From the NCBI RefSeq assembly GCF_041296385.1, contig NC_091014.1, forward strand, positions 67,766,578 through 67,830,577: a stretch of DNA of 64,000 bases. The letters are read 5' to 3'. Below are positions 12,601-24,850 of this stretch, in pieces; within the stretch, counting starts at the first letter, position 1; each line of letters starts with the position of its first letter. The translations under genes and the position numbers were made by a program. The notes beneath the pieces were generated by a model. That model ran no database searches and was not told the origin of the DNA. It worked only from the letters and a program-made list of their open reading frames with translations. This DNA comes from Aphelocoma coerulescens (lineage: Eukaryota; Chordata; Aves; Passeriformes; Corvidae).

Positions 12601-13740
12601 TTATTGTGGCCCTACAGCAGAAGAAACAGAGATGCATGGAAGGCCTGCACTTCTAGCACTGTGCAGCAATAATGGATGTCTTGAAAGAATAATAAAAACA
12701 AAAGGGCTTACAATTCAGGGTGTGTTGCATCCACAGATGAATGGCAAGAGAGAAGCAGCAGGGATCTGCCTGGTTCCTCTAAAAAAGGAATAAAATGTAC
12801 CTTTTTAGTTGAAAGCACAAGAGTTTTTGTTTGTTTCCATGCAGATGTAGAGGTGTTTTGACCCACTTAATCATGTCACAGTACTATTCATTATTTAAAA
12901 ATTGTTAATTAAATGAGAAGTTTAAATAATCCTTGTCTTTCAAAAATGCAAATGGAAATAACAGTCATCCCTCTCTCATATTTTTGAGAAATTACTACTT
13001 CCCAGTGAAACTGCTTCACTGACACAAGATTCCTCCAGGACCAACACTCTGGAAAATCTTTTGTGTTCCATGGCTTGACCACAAAAAAGTAGAATTTAAA
13101 TCCTGGTAAATTTATGCCTGGTAGCAGTGACTAAATCAAACCTGCCACTGTAAAATCTGCATCTAAATGAATTCCAACTTTTGGAACGAATGCAACAGAT
13201 GAAGTTCCAGCACCTGGAAATGCAGGAGATAACCAGTGAGCTTTCTCCTCTGGTTGGTCTGGGGAAGGGCTGAAGTAAGAGCTGTCCTTAACCCTGTACA
13301 CAAGTACTGAGGACTTGCAGAATTTACACAGCCTGTCCTCAACAGACAATTTCTCTGCATTCAGCCTCAGGAGAAACACATATATGCACTGCAGAAAGAT
13401 ATTTGGTTGTCTGAGCCACAACCAGTATTGTTTGTGTACCAGGAACATCCCACTCTTATTCTGAAGCCTTATCCCATAATTACTGTACTCCCTGAAAAGA
13501 ATGGGAGGAAAAAGAAGAAAAAATTTAAAAGTCCACAGTGTGTCACTAAGGACTGAATCGGGGAATGAAAGGGTAATGTCTCTGCAGACAATACTAAGTG
13601 ATTTGGGATATGTTCTTTAAGTATAAGCAACTGTTTCCAAGCCTGATCTATTTGTGGTTGTTCAATGGATTAATTTCCACGGTGAAATGGAGGGGATCAA
13701 TACAACCTGCAATCTCTCTCCCACAATCCACCCCAAGATG
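9661..13740. other. VWF-ANO2 intergenic region
   Basis: About 4.1 kb from the VWF poly(A) site to the ANO2 start codon. It should hold the ANO2 5' UTR and promoter, but I could place neither: no clear TATA box, CpG island or upstream exon was seen. No transposon recognised. Confidence 0.6.
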
Positions 13741-13906
13741 AATCAGACTGCGTTCTGTTGTGCTGGTAAGCTTTATTGTTTGCTGTGTTGATACAATTAT
13801 TCAGCATTCTAATGGATAAGGCAGTGTACAGGGAAAATGAGGCTTGCATTGTGAACTTCCTCCATCATAAAGCTTCAGATTAAGCAACTGGGCTTCTGGG
13901 CAATAT
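13741..13906 (-). other. VWF: VWF 3' untranslated region (approximate end)
   Basis: The sequence after the stop codon carries a single canonical AATAAA on the minus strand about 130 nt downstream. The cleavage site is placed near 13741-13760 by the usual 10-30 nt spacing, so the left boundary is inferred. The implied 3' UTR is about 150 nt, short as in mammalian VWF. Confidence 0.7.
13772..13777 (-). terminator. VWF: VWF polyadenylation signal AATAAA
   Basis: The plus strand reads tttatt here, which is AATAAA on the coding strand. It is the first canonical signal after the VWF stop codon and lies about 130 nt past it. Confidence 0.8.
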
Positions 13907-14095
13907 TCATGGTGTGCACTTCTGAGCACGGCATTCACACAGCGAGGCGGAGTGGATGTAGTGCTGCACCATGGTCCCGTTGGGACAGCGCAGCGGGATC
14001 GTCACCGTGGTGGTCTGAGTGGCTGTACAGCAGCTGCACAGGTCTTCCCACTGCCCTGTCTGAGCAGAGTACTTGGTGGTGCTTCTGCACTTGCC
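13907..14095 (-). CDS. VWF: VWF exon 52, end of cystine knot and stop codon
   Basis: This terminal 189-nt exon codes for 62 residues and a TGA stop (13907-13909). It starts GKCRSTTKYSAQTGQWEDLC, continues SCCTATQTTTVTIPLRCPNG, and ends SASLCECRAQKCTP. The CSCC cluster, the NGT sequon after LRC, and the closing C-x-C-x(4)-C pattern are the end of the CTCK domain that forms inter-subunit disulfides. The acceptor is tctgtttag. The predicted C-terminus is KCTP. Confidence 0.96.
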   Translation of the reverse strand, partial: GKCRSTTKYSAQTGQWEDLCSCCTATQTTTVTIPLRCPNGTMVQHYIHSASLCECRAQKCTP

Positions 14096-15498
14096 CTAAA
14101 CAGAAAAAAAAGAGACCTGAAGTTTGAACAGAGCTTCATCGCACTCAGAATCCTGGTTCTTTCCTTCAAAATATCCGTGGGTGACTTTGTCCAGCTTCTG
14201 TGCTCTGCTGTAAAACATGAACTCAGAAACAGGTACCTGACTCCAGAGTGTGGGGTGCTGCTCAAAGAGTGACTTCTTATGAGCATAAGCAGAGCAAAAG
14301 AGAGGCGAAGAAACTGCTCACACACACATACAAAAGCCCGGAATTCAAAATCTCATAGGGAATGTCCAGACCTGTGGTGTTGGCTATCATACATTCAGAA
14401 AGTGCTTTAGCCCAAATGCTGCAAGCCACACATCCACTGTTGTCCTGCTGGTGCTATTTTTCCCTCTTCTGCTTGTCTGGCCACTTAACTAATTTAGACC
14501 AAGCTGTCAGTGCCTGTAGCTATAAGCCCTCATGATGTAAAAACACACATCACACTCTGTCAGAGTTCATTTCCTTTGGGGGCTCTGTGCTCTTATTTCC
14601 CAGTCTAATTAAATTAAAATATCCTATCATTATCAGGGAGGACTTTAGAAAAAAATTACTTAATACTATTTATTCCCAATATAAAATCTGGACTTCTGCA
14701 GGAGAAACATTGATACTCATGACTTTATGGCTAAGGTCCATTTACTTTGTAGATAGGACAACAGGTCAAGAATTATTAGTTATGTCATAACTCAGATTGC
14801 ACACAAGGGTTAATTAAAATCCTTGTACGGGGCTTGGTTATCTCGGAAAGAGCAGAGATGGGAACACCCAGAAGGGAAGTTATGCTTCTCTTTTAAAAAG
14901 AAGTTGCCCTATAAGGTGTAAGCAGTGATGGGCTGGAAATTAAACTTTTAATCTGATTATGGAAGACACAAGATATGTAGAACACAACAGCTTGGTGCCA
15001 AGGCTAACGGAGGAATCATAGAGCTTCCAGGGCAATACAAGTCAAATCTTGGGACTCAGATTTAAAGATCTTTTAAAGTGTCATTTATCTAAATACTTAT
15101 TTATATTCCCCTAATCAACCCAGAGGCTCAGTGCTTAACTACAGACTCAGAGCTGAAAATAAGCTTCACACACGTAAAGATAAATACTCCTTTTTTTAAT
15201 GTAGAAAGTCCTAACAGACTTCAGAGTCATTATTTTCTGATGGAAGCAAAGGAGAGTGGGATGAAGAAAGCCTTTGAGTCTAACATAGGCGCCTTTTTTC
15301 ATGCTGGCTTGACTAGGGAAAATTCGGCAGCACCAAATTACTTCAGGAAATAAGTGCCAATGAGATTAACCCCAAGTCAATCAGTGAAGACAGAAACTGA
15401 TGCTCCAGTTACTGAAGAGAAACCATGGTGGAGAAAAAGGCTTTCTTTTGGGAAAGGGGAGGTCTTGGGGCAGATGGGGGTTGATTTTTGTTATTTAC

Positions 15499-15596
15499 CT
15501 CACAATGAGAAATGGGCACCTCTTTTTCAGCCACACATCCATTGATATTCCCATACTGCAGTCTGGTACTTACTGGATGACATTCCACCTCCACAC
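15499..15596 (-). CDS. VWF: VWF exon 51, cystine-knot domain, first part
   Basis: This 98-nt exon completes the split cysteine and reads CVEVECHPVSTRLQYGNING followed by CVAEKEVPISHCE. The spacing C-x(4)-C-x(5)-RLQY-x(5)-C-x(10,11)-C fits the beginning of the VWF CK domain, the TGF-beta-like knot that dimerises two subunits tail to tail in the endoplasmic reticulum. The residues are less conserved than in neighbouring exons, but length, phase and splice sites agree. The acceptor is acttggtag and the donor gtaaat. Confidence 0.92.
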
Positions 15597-18500
15597 CTAC
15601 CAAGTAAAAAAAGAGAAAAGTGTTTGACACTGCTGACAACTGCTGTTTGTTACTCACTTCCCTTTACTCCTGAAATTGCTGTTACTGAGGTGGTATTCCT
15701 GGTAAGATCCCCAGCTGGGTGTTTCTCCTTAGAGTAATTAATGTAGAGTTGTGTGACTATTTCACACTGCAGCCCTAAAGTTCCACTAGAGAGGAGGGTT
15801 TCCCTCATGTTTCTTTTCAATTGACTGCTTTGTTTTAAAGTCACTTTGGCCATCTAACACCAGCCTCTTACCTGGTCTTAGACAACTCTCCTTTTAAGGA
15901 CAGTTCAATGGTAAAGCAGAAAAAGCAGGGAAAAGATGACACACATGGGAACCCCAAAATCCTGATCAGACAAAAAGAGCACCTTGTCCTGACTACTCCC
16001 CAAGCTGATACAGGAGAGAGATCTCATTATTTTGGGATGATGCCTTTCAAGGTGAGTCAGTGGGAGCAGCTCTCCAGATCACCTCACATGCAGAGGTGAG
16101 TCGCTGCCTTCTGGACTGTGGGGACTCATACCTGTTTTCCAATACTTCTTGCTCAGTGTTAGGGAAATTCTCCCTGCTTTGTTGGGGTTTTTTCCACCTT
16201 ATGGGAAACACACATAAGAGGCAGTAGGCATGGATTTGTTCTGTCTGGAAGGTGCCAGCTCAGGGAATTGGCTGATCCCTCTTTGTGAAGTGAGGACGGA
16301 TTGCTATGAGCTGTTAATTCTGGTAACCAACAAAGACTCTGTCCCCCCAGTTTCAAAGGGAACTTCATCATTACTACACTCAAATACAGACTAATCCAGA
16401 AGATTTTCTTCTGAACTTTTGCATGTTTTGGTCTGCATCTAAAGACTTGTGAAGGAGCCAATGCTTTGGGGTATTTTGTGGGTATTTTGTGCAGAGATAA
16501 GAGCAGCTCCATGTATTGTTACTGTAGTTTTATGTCTCAGTGAAAAAACAGGTTCCCCCTTGTACCCATTTCTAGCTAACCAGTGGAATTTCTGTGTTTT
16601 ACAGAAGACTGGACTGATTTTTAGGTACTATTCACCAGTCAGAAAGTTGAAGGAATTCAGCAGGGCAACTGCACAACTAAGTACATAGACAAAGGGGAGA
16701 GAAAGGTGTTCATCTTCCTACCACCAAACACAGCTTTCTATTGGAATGTTGGTACCAAATTGACTCTGTGCCTTGCTAAAACCTTACATTTCACTAAAAA
16801 AAAAAATGCAGCTCATTTCTGGTTCCAGGGCTGGAAATGCCCTTTCTCTTTTAATGATTTCATCACCACATATGATAAAAATTGTCCACCTGAAAGGCCA
16901 GTCATGTCCATACAATTGAAAAGCACAACCAAAATAATTGTCATCAGCCTCAACACAGCTTCATCCCCTTTTTGCTCCTGACTTATCAACTTGCTCTCTA
17001 ATTACTTTACCTCTGTTATTTACTTTTCTTGTTGACTGTGACCCCTCTGCAAAGGCAAGTGCTTGTAACTTAATTGAGACATGTGAGATTGAGATCAACA
17101 GAGAAAAGAGGTGAGAAGCAGAGATGCAAATTCTTTGTTCAGCAGGAAAATAAGGAATATCTTTCACCAATTATCAAGCCCTGTGCTAGCACCACAAAAA
17201 TCTCACTAGAAAATAAGACCTGCTCACTTATGTGCTCCTACAAACTTAAAACTTGGAACAATGCCCTCAAACACACTAAAAAACTCCAGTTGTGAAGGCA
17301 TAACATAGAAAGAGAAACTGGCTCCTGAGCCAACCTTTTCCCGAGGACATGCAGGACTCTGCTGAGCCAAAGGCATCAGACTGGACTTGAGGGAACAAGT
17401 TCTTTGCCCAATTCTTTATGGCACTGAGACATTTGAAAGACAGACTCCCTCAAGACCTTGGAAGATAATGTGATCTATGTCCATGAGAAACTGAGCTACA
17501 CCTACGCAAAATGGGAATAAGGATTTGAAGGTCCATTAAATATGGGAGTTTTTAGGCACTCAGTACTTCACCTAGATGAATTTGCTTTTGCTGCTGCAAG
17601 GAGGTAGCACTTTTAAATGACTGTAACTGTTAAATAGATCTATGCATTGATCCGTTCTCATTTGGAACTAGTTTGTCCTCGATTACAGTGATTGGCACTC
17701 ACAATTAGTAGAGCCTGCCCACCACCTTGTCTTTTAAATCTCAAAATTTTGTTAATAAATAATTTTGAGTATTCCTTACTTTTAGGCAGGCAGATCAAAG
17801 CTCCCTTAACCAAATTAGCTGTTTGATCCATTTGATGACAGTCTCTCCATAGTCTTCTGACTTCTATCACTCAAGACAAAGCTCAGTGATTATCCAGACA
17901 GGCAAAGGCTGCAAACTCTCTAGGAGCTACCATCCTTCATCAGGGGTATTATTGCAGCAGTTCCTGTGCCAGTGTGGTGATGGGCTGCTATGCTGGCCAT
18001 CTTTTATTTATTAGCACATGTACAGCAAAAATAGGAAAATTAAAAGACATGACATAGATGAGATGTTGATATTCTGACCTTAAAAGAGAATTTCAATCCT
18101 TTGTTATCTTTCTTTTTTTAATATTAAATAAGCTACAGTATTATTTTTTACTTACAGAGGAGAAAACTGAGAGGTTATCTGCTCACAAAAGCATCAGAGA
18201 TTCATTTTAGAAATGAGAACCCAACCCTGCAATCCTTCTTTATGTAAGCAAACCCTTCCTACTCTCACAGCCAGACTGACATTTGGATTATCCACACAAT
18301 GATGCATGAAATTAAGAGTTGCAGGATTGACCCCTAAACTGACAAATTTAGGAAGCAGTCAGGCTGTTCCATAGGAATGCATTTCCCCTACCATTTTTTG
18401 GTTCTTATACTATCAAAAATATTACTGCCACCAGGGTTTGGCTTTTTTGATTAATTAATTTTAAGTTGATCGATTATTCATGAAGTGTTTTCCTCACATA

Positions 18501-18833
18501 TTCAGTGGTATCAGGTTATGTGACTCGTCAGGCTGGCTGTGCAGGACTGTTCCTGTTACCACCAGATGAACAATAAAATAAAACATTCATAATTACCATC
18601 TGCATAAAATGTGGAGAGTATCTATTTCTTTCTAAGCACTTGGGAATACTGTCAAAACACGTGTTCTAGATGACAAAACATGACAGTGGCATCCCAGTCA
18701 GCGGGTGGGCTTCTTTGATGCTTTATTATAACCACATTGCTAAGCTCTGCTTCATTACTCTGCATATTATGGAAAATGTAGGTACTTACACACACTGCCA
18801 TTCCCACACAAGATTTCTGGATTATTTACTTAC

Positions 18834-18873
18834 ATGTGTCACAGCAAGTGTTGCCAATTTTTGAAATTCTGCC
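18834..18873 (-). CDS. VWF: VWF exon 50, C6-CK boundary micro-exon
   Basis: This 40-nt exon reads GRISKIGNTCCDT and donates one base (T) to a split cysteine codon completed in exon 51. It matches the K-I-x-GTCCDTC segment at the end of C6. The acceptor is gtcattttag, preceded by an unbroken run of 15 T. The donor is gtaagt. It is the shortest exon in the window. Confidence 0.92.
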
Positions 18874-18883
18874 CTAAAATGAC

Positions 18884-18898
18884 AAAAAAAAAAAAAAA
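18884..18898. repeat. A15 run (T15 polypyrimidine tract of VWF exon 50 acceptor)
   Basis: Fifteen A on the plus strand, read as T15 in the transcript just before gtcattttag. It forms most of the polypyrimidine tract for the 40-nt exon 50. Confidence 0.85.
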
Positions 18899-20452
18899 GA
18901 ACCCAAATTTTGGCACTTCTCTTCTGCTGAAATAAGATGTGTGAAGTGGAGTACTAGGCAAAAAAAAAAACCAAAACAAACACCTGAATATCTGTATTAT
19001 ACAAAATTATAAATCTACATAAATAATCTTCTCTTTATCAATTTTAAGGTTTTGAACTTGTGATGGTATTTGCTGGAAATAATTGGCTTTTAGCAAGTTC
19101 AACATCTGAAAATATTGTTCTCACCTTCTATTAGGGGCTTTCTAAAACAAAGACATTAAATATGAATAAATTCCTGAAAACCAGAAGGATAAAACCACTA
19201 GCATTCAAGTCTCATATCTGTTTAAAAAATATCACATCTGTCAAGTAAGTTTTAAAAGCCAGAAAACTTTATGTTTCTTTTTTCATTGCTACCCTCCAAA
19301 AAATAATTCTCAGAAATATATGTATGGTGCAAATTATTGAAAATCCACAGTGAAACGAAAAACAGAGAAATATTTACACTGCAGGGTGATGCCATTGCTG
19401 TGCTAAACCCCTGAGCTTACATGCTCCAAAGTCTGGAGGCTTTTTTGATTAATAACCCTAAAATTTTGATCTCCCAACTAGATGAAAACCACTAATTTTA
19501 TAGCTCAAATAGTTCTGTTTGGGAGGGATAGGAGAAGGATAAATGCAGTTTGAGAAATTCTCGTTAAAAAGTAAACTGTTTTTTACTGATTTTCCATTAA
19601 GATCATTTGAATATGATAATAACCCCAAGCCTGTAATATAATGCAGCACTTTTTTCTAAATCTTTGTTTATATAACAAAACTGTGTACCATAATTTCACA
19701 AAGTGAGAAATGCCCTGCAGAAGCTTTATTTTCCTGCATTATGCATAACAAATCCTCCATTTGTTTTCTGTGTATGAGCAGAGTGGTTTGACCACAAGCT
19801 TTTATTACAGGTTCCCTGCTTCCTGCCATGCCCAAGAAAATGGGAACAGGTGGATATAAACACCTGTAAGATGTATAAAACCTGAGAGAAGAGCAAAAGC
19901 AGGGCCCCATGTGCTACGTTCCCACCTAACTCTGCTCCTCAGTGTCTAATTAACATCAAATCTCAAGAAAGATGGGTGGATACTTTGTGCAGGGCTTTTT
20001 ATACTGCTAAACAACTGCAGTTCTGAAGTTTGATCTTCCTACAGCAGTGTGAAAATTCCTTTCTCTAACCTCACATAATGGCAGAGAAAAAATATCTTAG
20101 CATTTCATATGCATATTTCTCAGTTTGTGTCATTGTCCACACAGTTTTGCTCTGGATCCCGAACTGAGAACATTGTTAGAAGCACTACTTGCAAACGTTT
20201 GGTATTTCAAATATTCAGCTTCACATTCATAACAGAATTACTGTAAGCAGTCAGTACAGACCCACAAAAAGCCAGCATACACTTTGAAACAGAGAAAACC
20301 TACATCTTTCTGAATTTCAGAGAAAGTTCAAATTCAGTTTAGCCAAGGCATTGGGAGAGGGTTGGGGTTTCCCACCCCAGCACATGGAAGGTGCCATAAA
20401 CGTGACAGAGTCTATTAGGAAACCTGGGAACAGGTCCCATTTTTCTACTTAC

Positions 20453-20581
20453 TCCTTCAGCCAAGCATCTTCTGGCATCAAATGGAGGGCAGCCAGTGAT
20501 TCTCCTTTCCCAGATAAATTCCCCTCTCTCATTTACTCTGCAGGAGTGGCTGTCGCAGCCATCCTGAAGGGACGCGTTTGC
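20453..20581 (-). CDS. VWF: VWF exon 49, C6 module
   Basis: This 129-nt exon reads ANASLQDGCDSHSCRVNERG, EFIWERRITGCPPFDARRCL and AEG. LQDGCDxHxCxVNERGE and W-E-x-R-x-TGCPPFD are characteristic of VWF C6. The acceptor is atctttccag and the donor gtaagt, both in phase 0. NAS near the start is a possible sequon. Confidence 0.95.
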
Positions 20582-20981
20582 CTGGAAAGATTGAAGGGCT
20601 GTTAGCTTTACACAGAAACAACAGGGGACAGGAAGTTTTCAGGATATTGCTTGGCTGATGTCTCAATTAAAGTACCATGGTGGTGACATTTATAAAACAT
20701 GGAAATCTTTAGTAAACAGCATTGTTTATCCAAAAAGTTGTCATCTTCTGTTTAATTCCACAGCCATACTGATCACAGCTCTGCCCAGACTGCCAAAACC
20801 TGACCTTTTTCAGGTCTTAACAGGGAAGAAATTTCCATTAATTTAGGAAAAAAAACTTCTCTAAGTGAGAGATTTGGGGGTCTGGCCTATGAATTGTCTT
20901 TTAAATAGACATATATACAATTATTTACCTTCTGGATGAGTTGGGAACTTCTTTAAAAATATGTATGTAAAACCACCCCCA

Positions 20982-21241
20982 CATAGAACCATTTAAGTTG
21001 AAATAAATCCTTAAGAACAAGTCTGGCCACTAACCTCACACTGCCAATCAAGTCCACCACTAAACCATGTCCCTAAGGGCCACATCTACACATTTTTGAA
21101 ATCCCTCCAGGGCTGGTGATTCAACCACTGCCCTGGGCAGCCTGTGCCAAAGCTGAAACATCTTTCCAGTGAAGAAAAAATTTGCTATCCAATCTAAACC
21201 TCCCCTGGTGCCACTTGAGGCTGTTTTCTCTCATCCTGTTT
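20982..21241 (-). mobile_element. CR1 LINE fragment, diverged subfamily
   Basis: The left end (catagaaccatttaagttg) and the 'caagtccaccactaaaccatgtcc' and 'ccctgggcagcctgtgcca' blocks mark a CR1 of a different subfamily from the one at 5381. It is in reverse orientation in VWF intron 48 and ends next to an oppositely oriented CR1 fragment. Confidence 0.82.
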
Positions 21242-21259
21242 AAGAACATATCATGCATT

Positions 21260-21364
21260 AAGGCCAGGCTGGATGGGGCTCTGAGCAACCTGGTCTAGTG
21301 GAAGGTGTTGGAACAAGATAATCTTTAAGGTCCCTTCCAACCCAATCCATTCCACGATTCTATG
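21260..21364 (+). mobile_element. CR1 LINE 3' end fragment
   Basis: About 105 bp in plus orientation: 'aggccaggctggatggggct', 'ggtcccttccaaccca' and the terminal attctatg, the usual CR1 3' end. It begins about 20 bp after the reverse CR1 fragment. Confidence 0.85.
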
Positions 21365-21718
21365 CTGGAGAAGTTTTTCAAAATTCACATTTTCAACTTA
21401 CCTATTTCACGTTTAAAATGAGGGGTTTAATTTCTTCTAAATACCTGTTGAGGTCGTATTCCAGTTAAAGTTCCTTGATAACATTCATGAATATAGAATG
21501 CCCCTCTAGAATTTTGCACTGTGGCATGAAGTCTCCTATTTTTTCCTTTACAAACATACTGACTTTCTTGATCAACCATTCTGAGATACAGAAAGCACTG
21601 GTAATACCATGCTGCCTAATCAAAAATGAAGCAAAATGCACTCCCCCTGGGGTTCAACAGAAACTGATGATACATTTACATTTACTTATAAATAAAAGAA
21701 AGAGTGCCTAAAACTTAC

Positions 21719-21817
21719 CTGAAGGTATTGAACCCTTCCATCTCTCAGCCTGATGCTACATGAAGTTGGCACACATTTTCCACAGCAAGAGCCAGGGATT
21801 TCCTGCCTTCTGTAATT
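21719..21817 (-). CDS. VWF: VWF exon 48, C5-C6 boundary
   Basis: This 99-nt exon reads NYRRQEIPGSCCGKCVPTSC then SIRLRDGRVQYLQ. GxCCGKCxPTxC ends module C5, and the residues after it lead into C6. The acceptor is ccttctag and the donor gtaagt. A second AG eight bases further in would break the frame and the alignment, so the first was chosen. Phase 0 at both ends. Confidence 0.92.
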
Positions 21818-21984
21818 CTAGAAGGTAAAGGAAGGTAAATTTTTCTGGGTTTGTTTTAAGCATGCATCCAGTATTTATTTTAAGAAGGTTTTTTAAAAAA
21901 AACTAGATTCAGTGGACAAAATGATAGCCAGCAAAATGTTTCTCAGTAAAGCCAATTAATTCTATACAATGCAACATGGAAAAG

Positions 21985-22330
21985 TAGTTGGAAGTGTTGA
22001 AACTGGAGAGAAAAGGACAAGATATCTAGTGAACAGTGGGCAGGGAAAAGGGAGAACAAGGCTAAGCTGGAAAATTTGGAGTGTGGAAAGAAGAAGAAAA
22101 TGGTTGATAATACAAGAGAGTAAAAGAGCATCAGAGAAGGTACAATATAATAAAAGGGAAAAGGAGAGAAAAAAGAAAAGGGGAATAATGGAGCCCCACA
22201 AACAGCACTGAAGGGAAAAACAGTGGCAGGAAAAAAAGCATGGGAGAATGAGCAGTACTAGGGGGAGAGGAAGAAAGGTATAGAGTGGATAATGGAAAGG
22301 AAAGAACCGAACCAAGCAGAAAGGAACTGA
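21985..22330. repeat. Purine-rich (GA) tract
   Basis: About 345 bp strongly biased to A and G on the plus strand, with many gaaaag and gggaga units and few pyrimidines. On the minus strand it creates a chance serine/phenylalanine/leucine-rich open frame. VWF intron 47. Confidence 0.65.
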
Positions 22331-24739
22331 GCTAACACATGAAGTGTCCCACAGCAATGTCCCCAGCTGCTCCAGATAACCAACAGCTGCTTATGATGAG
22401 ATGAACATTTTTAAGAAAACAAACACTTTCTGGTTCAAGTGAAGGCATGCATGTTATCCATATGTTTTTTATAGAAAGAGAATTTGGGGAGGGGGGGTTG
22501 CTATTAAATAATTGGAGAAAACATAGTTCACTGTTATTTAGGGGAACTTACCCTACTTGCAAAAATATAAGCACCTAAGGCAGGTCATAAAATGACCATC
22601 CTGAGCAGAATATGCTGGAGTTGGCTGCACTTCAATTACCACTGCTTTTTACTTTCCCAACTGCAGCATCCTGGAGAAAGCAGGTGCTCCTGAGATTTGG
22701 TACTCTTAACCCATTTGTACTCTTAAATTTTATCCATTAGTAAGGAATTGCTTTTAATCTGGGTATACCATGAAGTCAAAGGCTTTGAGACAGGAAAGAT
22801 CCTGTGAAGTGTCTGAATCCCACTGGCCTTAGGGGGATGAAGACATTCTGTATCTTATTTGATTTTTTTTTTCCCCCTTAAGCTCCACAAATTCATTACA
22901 ATGGCTAGGAAGGGACATATATCCCTAGACCTGGAACTCCCCTTGGGTAGCTGCACATCTCCCAAACACAAGTTCACAGTCCTTAATAAGCCCAACTGGA
23001 AATGGCCCTTTCTTCAGGGTTTTCTGTCTAGTCTGTACTTTTGGGTCACGTGGGGAAAAGGAGCTGTTTGGGAAATGTGTGGGTGGTGAAAGAAGCAGGA
23101 GAGGAATGTTTCCCCATTTTTTTTTTTACCATGTATTATATTGATTCCTCTACCTTTAATTTCTACAGCTGGCTTCTTGCATTGAGCAGCAAGAATGGGT
23201 GTTTTTGTATCTTCGTGTGGGAACACACATATGCACACATGTCTCTGGCTTTGGGTTTTTTTCATGCATCTGCCAGATTATATTTTGTGGAAGTTATATT
23301 TTGAGAAGGATGCTCAGCACTGAGTTTGGCCATTTATTTTCCCATCAGAAGCCTATGTCTACAATCAAACCTTACTGGAGGGGTGATATTAGGGTCTAAA
23401 ATTACTAAAAGTATTCCATGTCGTCATTTTGGTCACAGGCTGCATCCACACCACCAAATAAAAGGCATCAAGGACAGTTTGATGCCCCAGTGGACAGATG
23501 GAACACGTATGAATTATCTGAGCTGCATTCTCCACATGAAACTGGCTGGCCTCAGATTGTCCTAAACACTGACCTGTCCCTGGACATCATTTGGAAGACA
23601 CAATGTCATTTTTCTACTCTCAACAGGCCAGCTGGGACAGTGTTGACAATTCTTCGAGAAAAAGGGTTGCAGGAAATCATTTGAGCCTGCAGTCTTGCTC
23701 TAGTTTTTTATTGGTAGAGATAACTCCCTACAGAAACTTAACTACATTTCCAGTCTTCTCCAGTTCTACTTCAGGATGGGAGATTGGACTCATCCAAAAC
23801 TCTGCCCCTCTCTTTTCCAGGAACCCTATCAGTGTATGCCTCTCGTGGACATGAGCCAGGAATCCCACAGGATCATGTTAGAGATGTGGATTTTGGGTGC
23901 CACAGCCACCACTTACACAAGCCCTGGGTTTGGTTGGGCTCATTGGGCTCCATCTATTATCCAGGGAAAGGATGAAGAAGAGGAAGAGGCATTTAAGCTT
24001 TTTTCTGTGAAACTTAGCTGCTCGTCTGTGCTCTTTGGACACGGGGAGATTAAAACAGCCTCTGCAACTCACTTAGGTCTCCTTCTACTCGAGGTGCTGG
24101 TGCTAAGAGTGAAAAACTACACGACTGAGCAGAGCTAATCAGGCACTCCTGTCACACTGTTAGTCAGTGGAGTGAAAATGGGAGCTATATCCCTCTGGCT
24201 TTCTCAGCCAAAGTCACTCCTTGCAGGTGATAGCAGCAAAGCAGCAGCAAAGACTTCCAAAAACCAGTGGAACTGGTGGGGACAATCACCTCAAATCATC
24301 AAAGGCATGGGCTGGGAACTAAACAAAAGCTACTGAGTCCAATTTTTAGCCGGCCTGGAAGGGTCATAGGAAAGGCCTGAAGCATGGAGAGTTGGCTGAG
24401 CTGCCAGTCCCTGGAGGGACAGATAACACTGTAGGAAAGAGGATACGGTGGTTCCTGTTGCAAATGATTTGCCAAACCTTATATTGCCCTAAGTAACCTA
24501 CAATAAACAATAAAATGTGCCAGTGGAGCTGAGTAGCACGTAAAGTTATCTATCTTTAGATCAGATTTGGTGCATATCATCTAATTCATGGAAAGAACAC
24601 AGAGCCAAGACTTCTCAGAAGAACCTGAAGAAAGGCCAAAGGCCTCAGAGTTGTACCAAACAAACTGGTGTGTACAGTGAAGAATACAACTCTCATCAGA
24701 CACATTCCAAAGCAGAACCTTCAGACTGCTCACACTCAC

Positions 24740-24850
24740 CGCTGGGCAGGCCTGGCAGTTCAGTTTGGTGCATCTCAGAGTGTATTTCCGAGGTGCTGAC
24801 TGGAAGCAGTCACACGTCGTGCACTGATCCACCATCAGGCGTCTCCCGTG
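24740..24850 (-). CDS. VWF: VWF exon 47, C5 module
   Basis: This 111-nt exon, in phase 0 at both ends, reads HGRRLMVDQCTTCDCFQSAP, RKYTLRCTKLNCQACPA. The MVDxCTTCxC and LxC-x-K-x-xC-x-xCP patterns match the central part of VWF C5. By recollection the human exon is 117 nt, so this copy would lack two codons in the loop after CTTCDC. The acceptor is aatgttgcag and the donor gtgagt. A 4.66-kb intron with an LTR separates it from exon 46. Confidence 0.93.

Larger units (their letters stand above)
14096..20452 (-). other. VWF: VWF introns 51, 50 and 49
   Basis: Introns 14096-15498, 15597-18833 and 18874-20452. AT-rich noncoding sequence; the only feature seen besides the exons is the T15 tract by exon 50. 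No transposon recognised. Confidence 0.85.
20582..24739 (-). other. VWF: VWF introns 48 and 47
   Basis: Intron 48 (20582-21718) contains two oppositely oriented CR1 fragments. Intron 47 (21818-24739) contains the purine-rich tract and nothing else that I recognise. Confidence 0.85.

Noticed and set aside
21962..22357. A 131-codon minus-strand frame rich in Ser, Phe, Leu and Pro that looks membrane-like
   Set aside because: It is produced by the purine-rich tract on the plus strand and lacks any family pattern.
23776..24138. A 120-codon plus-strand open frame
   Set aside because: No motif, no splice or promoter context, and several overlapping frames of similar length occur around it.
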